Shown here: in pieces, positions 25,483-33,458 of the stretch | Numbering within the stretch: the stretch's first letter is position 1 | Layout: each line of letters begins with the position of its first letter | NCBI RefSeq assembly: GCF_025465255.1 | Contig: NZ_JAODNI010000025.1 | Location: forward strand, 1-45,480 | Source: Pseudonocardia sp. | GTDB lineage: Bacteria > Actinomycetota > Actinomycetes > Mycobacteriales > Pseudonocardiaceae | DNA length: 45,480 nucleotides | Direction: 5' to 3' | Translations under genes and position numbers: made by a program | The notes under the pieces: generated by a model | Told to the model about the DNA's origin: nothing | What the model saw: the letters and a program-made list of their open reading frames with translations, nothing else | Database searches by the model: none

Positions 25483-26537
25483 CTACACCGCGCTGCTGTA
25501 CCTCGAGCCCGTCGACGCGCTCCTGGCCGCGTAGCCCTGGGACACCGCCGCCGTCCCGACGCCCCGCCCTGCGGGATGAGGGACGGACAATCCCGGGTCC
25601 CCGGCCAGGAGATTCTCCGCGAAGGGCGACGTCGCATCCGGGGCCGATCGCGGCCGCCGGTCGGCCCAATCGAGACGGATCATGTGGCCGGCGAGTGCGA
25701 CACCGATCGCGCAGATGGCGATGCCGAGTCCCGCGAACGGGCCGGGGGTCTGGCGCAACAGCAGCCAAGACCACAACGCCGTAGTCGTGGGGTGAGGTAG
25801 AGCAGAGCGCTCGCGCGGGTGCCTCCCGAGCGGCGCACCACGAACAGGTAGCTGCCGTAGCCGCCGAACGTAGACAGCACCACCAGCCATCCGATCGCCA
25901 CCCAGAACCTGGCGCCGGCTGGCGGGGCGAGGCGACCGCCGACCGCCGCGGCGGTGCAGAACACGCCGGCGGCCACCGCGCTCTGCACCGCCAACGAGCT
26001 GACCAGCGACTCCGTCGGGCGCCACCGCCGCTCAAGCACCGTCCCGGCCGACAGCGCTACCAGGGCGCCGACCGGCAAGAGGTAGGCCCACGCCGCCGCG
26101 ATGCCGCCACCGAGGTCCCCGCCGACAACCAGGGCCACGCCGCCGGCGCCGATCAGCGGCCCGAGCTGTTGCCGCCGCGTCGTCCGCTCTGCAAGCAACG
26201 GACCGGCCAACGCCGCCACCAACAGCGGCTGCAACGCCGCGACCAGTGCCGACGTGCCCGCAGACACGCCGGCGCCGGCCGCTGCGAAGATTCCGCCGAG
26301 GTAGAGCACCTGCACCAGCAGACCCAGCACGACCTGACGCAGCAGCGCCCTGGGCGCCACCCGCTCGCCGCGCACGAGCGCCCAGGCGCCTAGCACCAGT
26401 GCCGACACCAAGGTTCGCCACGCCAGCACTGTGTCCACCGGCGCAGACCGGGTCCCGAGTACGGCGCCGACGAAGCCGGAGGACCAGCACACGACGAGCA
26501 CGGTCGCGGCGACGGCGTCGGTCCGAGTCGCTCTCAT
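25483..26537 (-). pseudogene. EamA/RhtA-type drug/metabolite exporter, frameshifted near the end
   Basis: A DMT-superfamily transporter with two EamA repeats and about ten helices. The first 248 residues are in one frame: AATVLVVCWSSGFVGAVLGT, LAWRTLVSALVLGAWAL, GTSALVAALQPLLVAALAGP and FWVAIGWLVVLSTFGGYGSY. After LLYLTP near 25797 the frame changes, and the last two helices continue as TTALWSWLLLRQTPGPFAGL and GIAICAIGVALAGHMIRLDW. One lost base explains it. Homology ends near 25660. A palindromic operator lies 15 bases upstream of the ATG at 26537, facing a TetR relic. Confidence 0.8.
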
Positions 26538-26551
26538 ACTCCGACATAACC

Positions 26552-26565
26552 ATACCGGTCGGTAT
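26552..26565. promoter_or_regulatory. TetR-type operator palindrome
   Basis: ATACCGGTCGGTAT is a perfect 6-bp inverted repeat (ATACCG / CGGTAT) with a 2-base centre. It sits 15 bases upstream of the EamA start and just before a divergent TetR relic. This is the usual geometry for autoregulated repressor-exporter pairs, and this sequence type is common for actinobacterial TetR regulators. Confidence 0.65.
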
Positions 26566-26589
26566 ACTCGCAGTGGAGTTGGAGGCTCG

Positions 26590-26875
26590 GATCTGGAGGC
26601 TGATCATGTGGTGCGCCGGGCCCGTCGCTGGCAGGCGTTCCTGGTCCAGGAGCTCGAACAGCTCCCGCCCGGCCCGACCCGGGTACTCGCCGTGTTCGAC
26701 ACACTCACACGCTGGTCTAGCGGCCAGGATCGAGGGTGCGCCTTCGGCAACGCCTACGCTGAAGTCGGGGGCAGCGATCATCCCGCCGTGGCGGCCATCC
26801 GGGCCGAGAAGGCGTGGATGCGGGCACGCTTCACCGAGCTGGTGACCGAGGCGGCGGTGGAGAACGCCGCGGGTC
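26590..26875 (+). pseudogene. TetR regulator C-terminal domain without HTH
   Basis: About 95 residues match the ligand-binding half of a TetR repressor. Visible parts are RRARRWQAFLVQELEQLPPG, PTRVLAVFDTLTRWSSGQDR, GCAFGNAYAEVGGSDHPAVA and IRAEKAWMRARFTELVTEAA. The N-terminal HTH (about 45 residues) is missing, and similarity is lost after VENAAG. A minus-strand segment at 26906 to 27001 (AVVVDGAMARIAASFQQAMA) looks like the missing last helix in the wrong orientation. This is the former partner of the divergent EamA exporter. Confidence 0.65.
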
Positions 26876-27073
26876 GCGGCGGAAACCCCGGTCGGTTGGT
26901 CGCCGGAACAGGGCGTGATCAGCCATTGCCTGCTGGAAGCTCGCTGCGATTCTGGCCATGGCCCCGTCGACGACCACGGCTTGGTCGCGGGGCTGACCCG
27001 CACGCAAGACGGCAGCTCTCGACGGGCAGGACTGCGGCAAGATCAACGCGACGACCTACAAGGAAGGAAACTG

Positions 27074-28228
27074 ATGACGCAGGCAGAACCGCAGAGAGTG
27101 GTCCTCGACGTGGACGTGCTGGAAGAGATGCGCGAGCGGCTGAAACGCGTGCGGTTGTTACCGGATCTAGGTCCCGGCTGGCAACGGGGAGTCCCGACGG
27201 CCTGGCTGCGCACCCTGGTTCAGGACTGGGCCGCATTCGACACCGCCGCCTTCCAGGATCAGCTCGACGGGCTTGTTCACCTGCGCGCCGAGTTCGACGG
27301 TCAGTCTGTGCACGCTGTTCATGTGGTCGGCCGCGGCCCGGATCCGATCCCGCTCCTACTCACCCACGGCTGGCCCGGCTCGTTCCTCGAATACTTGCCC
27401 ATCCTGTCGCTGCTCTGCGACCCGGCCGCGCACGGCGGTGACCCCGCCGACGCGTTCACCGTCGTGGTCCCGTCGCTGCCCGGCTTCGGGTTCAGCGGGC
27501 CGCCACCGGAAAACCAGAGCCGCCGAGAGGTGGCGCACTTGTGGCACCGGCTGATGACCGAAGGACTCGGGCATGATCGGTACGTCGCCCACGGCAGCGA
27601 CCTCGGTGCCGGGGTCACCGCATGGCTCGCCCGCGACCACCCGCACGCCGTTGCCGCCATCCACTTGGCTACCCCGGGACTCGCCGTGCCGCCAGGTCCG
27701 CGTTCCGCGGCCGAGGACGCCTTCGCCTCCGCTTCACAGTCGTGGACGGCAGAGGAGGGCGGCTACGCCCACCAGCACTCCACCAAGCCCACGACGATCG
27801 GGGCGGCGCTGCACGACAGCCCGGCCGGGCTCGCGGCGTGGATCGGGGAGAAGGTCGTGGCCTGGAGCAGCACCCTCCCCGATGGCGCTCCCGCTTACGA
27901 CCGCGAGTTGATGCTCGCGTCTCTGACGCTGTACTGGGTCACCGGGACAATCACCTCGTCGATGCTGCCCTACTGGGCCCACCAGCACAGCCCCAATCTC
28001 CTGCCCGTCGACGATCCGTCCCCTGTACCCACAGCTGTGACGATCTTCGGCGGCGAAATGGTCCCGTTCCCCAAGCCGCCCCGGTCGCTCGCTGAACGCT
28101 ACTTCGCCCTCATGGCCTGGGCCGAGCACCCCGTCGGCGGTCATTTCCCGGCTGTCGCAGCCCCCGAGCTACTGGCCCGCACTCTCCGCGAGACGCTACT
28201 GCCGGCCGCACGATCACTTCAGGCCTGA
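27074..28228 (+). CDS. Epoxide hydrolase (alpha/beta hydrolase, EHN domain)
   Basis: A 384-residue epoxide hydrolase of the microsomal type. It has an N-terminal EHN lid domain (about residues 1 to 105) with VLEEMRERLKRVRLLPDLGP. The alpha/beta core follows: LLLTHGWPGSFLEYLPIL carries the oxyanion HGWP motif, and AHGSDLGAGVTAWLARDHP carries the nucleophile Asp176. The catalytic histidine is His357 in HPVGGHFPA. The enzyme would open epoxides to diols through an ester intermediate. GGAAGGAAACTG precedes the ATG. It may once have been the target of the adjacent TetR relic. Confidence 0.93.
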   Translation: MTQAEPQRVVLDVDVLEEMRERLKRVRLLPDLGPGWQRGVPTAWLRTLVQDWAAFDTAAFQDQLDGLVHLRAEFDGQSVHAVHVVGRGPDPIPLLLTHGWPGSFLEYLPILSLLCDPAAHGGDPADAFTVVVPSLPGFGFSGPPPENQSRREVAHLWHRLMTEGLGHDRYVAHGSDLGAGVTAWLARDHPHAVAAIHLATPGLAVPPGPRSAAEDAFASASQSWTAEEGGYAHQHSTKPTTIGAALHDSPAGLAAWIGEKVVAWSSTLPDGAPAYDRELMLASLTLYWVTGTITSSMLPYWAHQHSPNLLPVDDPSPVPTAVTIFGGEMVPFPKPPRSLAERYFALMAWAEHPVGGHFPAVAAPELLARTLRETLLPAARSLQA

Positions 28229-28354
28229 ACCAGCGTCAGCGACGTGGCCGCAGATCGCGGCGCCGAGCTCCGCCAGCTGCACTCCTCGGCGTCGAACGGG
28301 CTCGATTACGCCGCCGGTGACGAGAACGGTCTTGTCGTCGAACTCCATGGTCAT
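28214..28354 (-). pseudogene. Short-chain dehydrogenase remnant
   Basis: A 46-codon frame starts MTMEFDDKTVLVTGGVIEPV and continues RRRGVQLAELGAAICGHVAD. The first 15 residues are a classical SDR start up to the T-G-x-x-x cofactor loop; the second part resembles the next helix (A-x-x-L-A-x-x-G-A), joined after a deletion. The rest of the 250-residue enzyme is absent. GGGAG precedes it. It overlaps the end of the epoxide hydrolase gene. Confidence 0.55.
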
Positions 28355-28421
28355 ACTCCCTCAGGTTGGACCGGTGATCTGGTGACGGCCTGCGTCGGCC
28401 CTTGAGCGGGCACGCTCGGCG

Positions 28422-29081
28422 TCAGCGGAGGTAGCCGAGCGCGGCCAGGATCTGGGCGGGCTCGGATCGGGTGGTGTAGTCGGGATGCACGTCGATCCAG
28501 CGGATCACACCGAGCGCGTCGACGACCGCGGTCGTGGCCAACGGCAGATCGGGCGTTCCGTCGGCGTTGAGATCGGTCAGCTCGACCCCGATCCGGGCCT
28601 GGCCGTGGCGGGCGCCCGCGCCGAGGGTGAACACAATGCCGAGCCTGCCGGCGATCTGGTTGCCCGGATCCGACAGCACGGCGTAGGACAGGTCGTGCTT
28701 CTGGGTCATCGACAGCGACCCGTCGGGCTTCTGCGGGCTGATCGCCACCAGCGCCACCGCCCGAGCGTCGAGCTCGTCGACCAGGGTCTCCTGGTAGGCA
28801 CGCAGGGTCAGGTTGCAGTACGGGCACCACGTGCCCCGGTAGAAGACGACCACGGCCGGGCGCCCCGCCCGCACTGCGGTGAGGGTGGTGGCCTGCCCTG
28901 ACGCGTCGAGCAGATCACCATCGGGCATGACCGTGCCGGGGGTGGCCACTGCGGCGGGGACCCCCTCGGCCACCAGCCGGTTCAGCTCTGCGCCGAACGC
29001 GGCGCCGACCTCCGCGGGCAGGCGCTCTGCGAACTGGGGCTGTGCCAGCGCAACCCTGGCGGCGATCGTCGTGTCGGTCAT
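28422..29081 (-). CDS. AhpC/TSA-type peroxiredoxin-like protein
   Basis: A 219-residue thioredoxin-fold protein of the peroxiredoxin-like group. It has a helical N-terminal extension (residues 1 to 45), then the redox motif GTWCPYC (Cys86 and Cys89) after RAGRPAVVVFYR, followed by AISPQKPDGSLSMTQKHDLS and AVLSDPGNQIAGRLGIVFTL. The C-x-x-C motif is unlike classical AhpC (T-x-x-C) and suggests reduction through an intramolecular disulfide. It is divergent from a TetR gene. Two palindromic operators lie in the 130-base gap, so it is probably the controlled gene. Confidence 0.9.
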   Translation of the reverse strand: MTDTTIAARVALAQPQFAERLPAEVGAAFGAELNRLVAEGVPAAVATPGTVMPDGDLLDASGQATTLTAVRAGRPAVVVFYRGTWCPYCNLTLRAYQETLVDELDARAVALVAISPQKPDGSLSMTQKHDLSYAVLSDPGNQIAGRLGIVFTLGAGARHGQARIGVELTDLNADGTPDLPLATTAVVDALGVIRWIDVHPDYTTRSEPAQILAALGYLR

Positions 29082-29140
29082 GAGGGGTCTCCAGTCCGGG
29101 ACGTTCAGCGGGGCCCGAGGCGGCCCGCGCAGCTCAGTAG

Positions 29141-29189
29141 TGGATAGCTGTATCCAATCTGCGCGGCGCCGACTGGATAGTCAAATCCA
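29141..29189. promoter_or_regulatory. Two tandem operators between peroxiredoxin and TetR genes
   Basis: TGGATAGCTGTATCCA (29141 to 29156) is a perfect 6-bp inverted repeat with a 4-base spacer. TGGATAGTCAAATCCA (29174 to 29189) repeats it with one arm mismatch. Their starts are 33 bases apart, about three helical turns, so both lie on one face of the DNA. They lie in the divergent promoter region and are likely bound by the TetR protein encoded at 29212. Confidence 0.75.
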
Positions 29190-29211
29190 AAAGTGTCGTA
29201 GGCTGTGCTGT

Positions 29212-29895
29212 GTGTCCACACGACCGGCACCCGGCGCTGCGGCGCCGCTCACCACCCGGGGGCAGGCGACCCGCGACAGGATCGTGCGCGCGGCGGCCGA
29301 GCTCATGTTCCGGCACGGCGCGACGGGCACGAGCACGCCCGCGGTCCGGGACGCGGCGGGGGTGAGCTCCTCGCAGATCTATCACTACTTCACTGACAAG
29401 GAAGCCCTGACCCGGGCCGTCATCGCCCTGCAGACCGAGACCATCCTCGACAACCAGACCGCTCTGCTGAGCCGGCTCGACAGCTTCGAGGCGCTGCGGA
29501 ACTGGCGGGATGTCGTCGTGCAGGTCGAGCGAGACCTCGAGTGCGTCGGCGGCTGTCCGCTCGGCAGCCTCTCGAGCGAGCTGTCGGAGCGCGACCCGCA
29601 CGCACGCCAGGCACTGGCCGAGGGCTTCATGCAGTGGTCCAGCGCGATCCGTGACGGACTGCAGCACATGATCGAGCAGGGTGTGCTGCGTGACGACGCC
29701 GACCCCGAACGACTCTCCCTGGCCATGCTCGCCGCGCTGCAGGGCGGCCTGCTCCTCGCCCAATCGCAACGCAACACCGCCGCGCTCGAGGCCGGCCTCG
29801 ACGCAATCATCGAACGGATCAACTACCACGCCGTCGTAGCACCGCCGACACGCCCGACCGGCCGCGGGAAGGCCGTCCCCCAAGTCCGAAAGTAG
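29212..29895 (+). CDS. TetR/AcrR family transcriptional regulator
   Basis: A 227-residue regulator. The N-terminal HTH is TRDRIVRAAAELMFRHGATG, STPAVRDAAGVSSSQIYHYF, TDKEAL (about residues 21 to 68). The C-terminal part has the TetR_C-like ECVGGCPLGSLSSELSERDP near residue 122 and ALQGGLLLAQSQRNTAALEA. Two cysteines in CVGGC could be redox-active, which would fit control of a peroxiredoxin gene (inference). The GTG at 29212 is selected because homology begins about 20 residues later; no in-frame ATG is closer. A double hairpin follows the stop. Confidence 0.9.
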   Translation: MSTRPAPGAAAPLTTRGQATRDRIVRAAAELMFRHGATGTSTPAVRDAAGVSSSQIYHYFTDKEALTRAVIALQTETILDNQTALLSRLDSFEALRNWRDVVVQVERDLECVGGCPLGSLSSELSERDPHARQALAEGFMQWSSAIRDGLQHMIEQGVLRDDADPERLSLAMLAALQGGLLLAQSQRNTAALEAGLDAIIERINYHAVVAPPTRPTGRGKAVPQVRK

Positions 29896-29896
29896 C

Positions 29897-29933
29897 GGTT
29901 GCCCCGAAAGGCAACCTTCTGGCTGTCAGAAGG
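29897..29933 (+). terminator. Tandem hairpins after the TetR gene
   Basis: GGTTGCC, a 6-base loop CCGAAA and GGCAACC form a 7-bp hairpin (29897 to 29916). CCTTCTG, loop GCTGT and CAGAAGG form a second 7-bp hairpin (29915 to 29933) that shares two bases with the first, so the two are mutually exclusive at their junction. They lie between the convergent TetR and CaiB relic and probably act as a terminator. Confidence 0.65.
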
Positions 29934-29956
29934 CACGACCGCGGAGGCGGTGGGAC

Positions 29957-30515
29957 CTACCGGAGCCCGGTCAGGATTCCTCGTCGTGCCGCACGGCGAT
30001 TGCGGCGGCGGGGGCCCCAGGGAGAGACCGACTTCGTGGGCGGGCCGTCGGGGTCGCCGGTGAGGCTCATCCACCCGGCGAGCCCCTGCAGGATGTAGTC
30101 GTAGCCCGGTTCGGCGGCACGGGGACCGGTCATCCCGAAGCCGGTCAGGCTGCAGCAGACGATCGCCGGGTTGAGGTGCTTGAGGTCGTCGTACCGGATC
30201 CGCATCTTCGCCGGCACGTCGCCGCGCAGGTTGGAGTACATGGCGTCGCTGGCACGCACCAGGTCCTCGAAGACCGCACGCCCCGCGCGCGTCGAGAGGT
30301 CCGTTGAGAGGCTGCGCTCGTTGCGGTTGAACGTCTCGAAGAAGAGCGAGTCCTCGCCGTGGGCGTACGGCGGCACGTAGCGACCGATGTCCCCGCCCAC
30401 CCGGGGTCCTCGATCTCGATGATCTCGGCGCCGAGGTCCGCGAGATGAACGCTCCCGAAGGGGCCTGCCCGTACTGCTCGAGGGAGATGACGCGGATGTC
30501 CTGCAGCGGCTTCAT
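29957..30515 (-). pseudogene. CaiB/BaiF family III CoA-transferase, truncated and frameshifted
   Basis: The gene starts MKPLQDIRVISLEQYGQAPS, the normal CaiB opening. The frame then changes: FGSVHLADLGAEIIEIEDP is in the next frame, and GGDIGRYVPPYAHGEDSLFF, ETFNRNERSLSTDLSTRAGR, FEDLVRASDAMYSNLRGDVP, LVCCSLTGFG-type sequence and GYDYILQGLAGWMSLTGDPD in a third. The catalytic Asp region is retained in that last part, but the C-terminal half (about 200 residues) is missing. ATG 30515 overlaps the MaoC stop as ATGA. It formerly formed an operon with MaoC. Confidence 0.8.
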
Positions 30516-31063
30516 CTGTCGGCCTCCTGCGCTGCCGGGGCGCCCGCCAGCGGCCCCGTCCTGGCTTCCGGGAAGTAGCCCTGGCCGATCCCGCTCGCGC
30601 GCGTGGCCAGCATGACCGAACGGCGGAAGGAGATGATCTCGTCGCCGTCCTGGTTCAGGCCGCGCGTGGTCATCGAGACGATGCCGGCGTAGGGCCGCGA
30701 CGCGGACGGGCGCAGCGCGGTGCAGACGCTCTCGGCGTACAGCGTGTCCCCGGCGTAGAGCGGGTGGGTGAGTCGGACGTCGGTCATCTCGAGGTTCGCG
30801 ATCGCGTTCTGGCTCATGTCCAGCACCGAGATGCCCAGCACCACCGCGATCGTCAGGCCGGAGTCGACGATCACCCGTCCTTGCGTGAGGGGGTTCTGGC
30901 CGGCGAGGTGGGCGTTGAAGTGGTTCTGGTTCGTGTTCATCGACAGCAGCGTCAGCCATGTGTTGTCGGCCTCGGTGATCGTCCTTCCCAGCGGGTGCTG
31001 GTAGACGTCACCGACGACGAAGCCCTCGAAGAATCGACCGAGAGTCGCCGGGTGAGTGGTCAC
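30512..31063 (-). CDS. MaoC-like dehydratase (enoyl-CoA hydratase type)
   Basis: A 183-residue hot-dog-fold protein of the MaoC family, which hydrates or dehydrates acyl-CoA substrates such as mesaconyl-CoA or methylmalyl-CoA. Visible elements are YQHPLGRTITEADNTWLTLL, NTNQNHFNAHLAGQNPLTQG (Asn-His active-site region) and GDTLYAESVCTALRPSASRP, followed by SMTTRGLNQDGDEIISFRRS. The length suits the single-domain form. It is coupled to a decayed CaiB CoA-transferase and divergent from hyuA, so it probably handled a CoA ester derived from the hyu pathway (inference). Confidence 0.88.
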   Translation of the reverse strand: MTTHPATLGRFFEGFVVGDVYQHPLGRTITEADNTWLTLLSMNTNQNHFNAHLAGQNPLTQGRVIVDSGLTIAVVLGISVLDMSQNAIANLEMTDVRLTHPLYAGDTLYAESVCTALRPSASRPYAGIVSMTTRGLNQDGDEIISFRRSVMLATRASGIGQGYFPEARTGPLAGAPAAQEADR

Positions 31064-31376
31064 GAGACCTCCTAGTTCGCAGACAGACGCTAAAGCTCTG
31101 ATGTTTCGGCGTCAAGGACGACCGAAGGAGCCCTTCCGATACCCGCTTCGTCCCCAAACGGGACTATCAAGGCGGTCCCAGCTCAGCATTGCCGGAGGCC
31201 ACGTACGGCCTCAACTAGAAACTTCAGAGGTATTGCGGTGACACGGAGGGCTCCCCCACTATGTGCGACATCGTCCGGCAGCTGAATTGCCGGCCTCGTC
31301 CAGTCACCGCGCCGGCCGGTCCGTGTCGCGGCGACCCTGTTACTCCCTCGGCGGGCTGACCAGAACGGAACCGTGG
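31064..31376. promoter_or_regulatory. Divergent MaoC / hyuA promoter region with palindrome
   Basis: This intergenic region separates divergent transcription units. The palindrome GAGGCCACGTACGGCCTC (31195 to 31212) has perfect 6-bp arms around ACGTAC, itself nearly symmetric. It is a candidate operator for the GntR regulator encoded downstream. Local GC is lower around 31,080 to 31,240 (CTAAAGCTCTGATGTTTCGG, AACTAGAAACTTCAGAGG), as expected of promoter DNA. Exact hexamers were not assigned. Confidence 0.5.
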
Positions 31377-33458
31377 ATGAAGCGCATCGGAGTCGATGTC
31401 GGAGGTACGTTCACCGACCTCATCCTGTGGGACGACGCGGGGCAGGTCGTCGTCCACAAGACCCCCTCCACACCGGCTGATCCCTCGGTCGGGACGATGG
31501 AGGGCATCGGCGTGCTCGCCGAGCGGGCCGGCATCCCGGTCAGCGACATCGAGATGTTCTTCCACGGCACGACGGTGGCGACCAACATCGTCCTGGAGCA
31601 CAACGGTGCCGACGTCGGGATGATCACCACCGACGGCTTCCGGGACCTGCTGCACATCGCCCGCAAGAAGCGCCCGCTGAACTACTCCAACCACCAGGAC
31701 CTCCCCTGGCAGAAGTGGCAGCTGGTCCGTCGCCGCAACCGGCGCACGGTCACCGAGCGCATCGACGCCACCGGCACCGTGCTGACCCCGCTCGACGAGG
31801 ACCAGGTGCGCGAGCAGGTTCGCCTGCTCCGGGAGCGCGGCGTCGGGGCCATCGCGGTCTGCTTCCTGCACGCCTACCGCAACCCCGTCCACGAGGAGCG
31901 GGTGCGTGCGATCATCGCCGAGGAGTTCCCGGAGGTCTTCGTCTCGCTGTCCAGCCAGGTGGCGCCCCAGTACCGCGAGTACGAGCGGTTCTCCACGACC
32001 GCGCTCAACGCCTTCATCGGTCCGAAGGTCTCCACCTACGTCACCAACCTGGCCGACTCCGCTCGTGCGGCGGGGATCGGCGAGGACGTCCACCTGATGA
32101 CCTCTGCCGGTGGGTTGGCCACCGCGCGCAGCGCATGTGAGGCACCCGTGTCCCTGCTGACCAGCGGGGTCATCGCCGGACTGCTGGGCGGGTGCGCGAT
32201 CGGTCGGGCCTCGGGGTATCCGAGCGTCATCACCCTCGACGTGGGTGGCACCTCGGCCGACGTGGGCGTCGCGCCGGACGGGAAGCTCCGGATGAAGCAT
32301 CTGCTCGACACCCGCATCGGCGACTACCATGCCATGGTCCCGATGGCCGAGGTCGACACCATCGGCGCCGGCGGCGGGTCCGTCGCGTCCGTCGACGAGG
32401 GCGGCATGTTCCGTGTCGGGCCCCGAAGCGCGGGGGCCGTCCCCGGACCGGCGTGCTACGACCGGGGCGGCACCGAGCCGACGTCGACCGACGCCATGGT
32501 GCTGATGGGCTGGCTGCGCGAGGACAGCTTCCTCTCGGGGAACATGACCGTGCGGCCCGAGCTCGCTCGCGCGGCCGTCGACACACACATCGCCCAGCCC
32601 CTGGACACCAGCCTCGACCGGGCGGCCATGGGCATCTTCAAGATCCTCGCGTACTCGATGACCGAGGCCATCAGCCTCCACTCCGTGCGCAAAGGCTACG
32701 ACCCCCGAGACTTCTCCCTGGTGGCCGAGGGCGGCGCAGGCCCCCTGTTCGCCTGGCACATCGCCGAGCAGCTGGGCATCCCCCGGGTCATCGTGCCCCG
32801 CCACCCCGGCATCGCCTCTGCCATGGGCCTGCTCACCACCGACCTCCGCTACGAGATCCCGACGACGGTGTGGACGTCCTCCGCGGCTCCGGACGTCGAC
32901 CTCATCGCGACGCAGATGAAGCGACTGGAGGAGGAGGCACGCAGCCAGCTCCGCGCCGACGGCGTCGACGACGAGCACATCTCCATGGAGCGGTCCGTCG
33001 ATTGCCGCTACATGGGGCAGGGCTACGAACTGCGCGTTCCTGCCCCCGACGGGGAGATCGACGAGGGATGGGTCGCCGCCACCGCCGCGGCCTTCCACGA
33101 CGTCCATGGCCGGACCTACTCCCAGCGGTTCGAGGACAAGCCCGTGCACCTGGTGAACATCCGGGTCACCGGCGTCGGCGCGGTCCCGCACATCATCATC
33201 GGTGAGATCGAGACCGGGGGCGAGGACGCCGGCCCGGCGATCAAGGCCACGACGCGCGCGCTGTTCTGGCGCGAGGAGCCGAGCGCCCCGGAGTGGTTCG
33301 AGACGCCCGTCTACGACCGCGCCCTACTGCGCGCCGGCAACCGGATCAGCGGCCCGGCCATCGTCGAGCAGTTCGACTCGACCACCGTCATCGGCATCAA
33401 CCAGCAGGCCACCGTCGACGCCGTCGGCCACATCATCATGGAGAGGAAGTCCGCGTGA
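31377..33458 (+). CDS. hyuA: Hydantoinase/oxoprolinase subunit A
   Basis: A 693-residue ATP-binding subunit of the hydantoinase/oxoprolinase family. The N-terminal Hydant_A_N domain (about 1 to 175) begins KRIGVDVGGTFTDLILWDDA, the actin/ASKHA-type phosphate loop, followed by FFHGTTVATNIVLEHNGADV. The central Hydantoinase_A domain (about 195 to 485) has LDVGGTSADVGVAPDG and AEGGAGPLFAWHIAEQLGIP. The C-terminal part has DCRYMGQGYELRV. It would phosphorylate a cyclic amide or related carbonyl and act with HyuB. It starts at ATG 31377; its stop overlaps the hyuB GTG. The true substrate is not readable from sequence. Confidence 0.95.
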   Translation: MKRIGVDVGGTFTDLILWDDAGQVVVHKTPSTPADPSVGTMEGIGVLAERAGIPVSDIEMFFHGTTVATNIVLEHNGADVGMITTDGFRDLLHIARKKRPLNYSNHQDLPWQKWQLVRRRNRRTVTERIDATGTVLTPLDEDQVREQVRLLRERGVGAIAVCFLHAYRNPVHEERVRAIIAEEFPEVFVSLSSQVAPQYREYERFSTTALNAFIGPKVSTYVTNLADSARAAGIGEDVHLMTSAGGLATARSACEAPVSLLTSGVIAGLLGGCAIGRASGYPSVITLDVGGTSADVGVAPDGKLRMKHLLDTRIGDYHAMVPMAEVDTIGAGGGSVASVDEGGMFRVGPRSAGAVPGPACYDRGGTEPTSTDAMVLMGWLREDSFLSGNMTVRPELARAAVDTHIAQPLDTSLDRAAMGIFKILAYSMTEAISLHSVRKGYDPRDFSLVAEGGAGPLFAWHIAEQLGIPRVIVPRHPGIASAMGLLTTDLRYEIPTTVWTSSAAPDVDLIATQMKRLEEEARSQLRADGVDDEHISMERSVDCRYMGQGYELRVPAPDGEIDEGWVAATAAAFHDVHGRTYSQRFEDKPVHLVNIRVTGVGAVPHIIIGEIETGGEDAGPAIKATTRALFWREEPSAPEWFETPVYDRALLRAGNRISGPAIVEQFDSTTVIGINQQATVDAVGHIIMERKSA

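Noticed and set aside
25450..25534. Plus-strand scrap with LLEPDEFARYTALLYLEPVD ending at a stop
   Set aside because: Protein-like but only about 28 residues, without start or known family; too short to call.
26831..27046. Independent minus-strand small gene
   Set aside because: It has no credible start and its only recognisable part resembles the end of a TetR protein; treated as possible inverted debris.
31224..33191. Minus-strand open frame of 655 codons opposite hyuA
   Set aside because: Shadow of hyuA; composition rich in Val/Gly/His/Arg without motifs.
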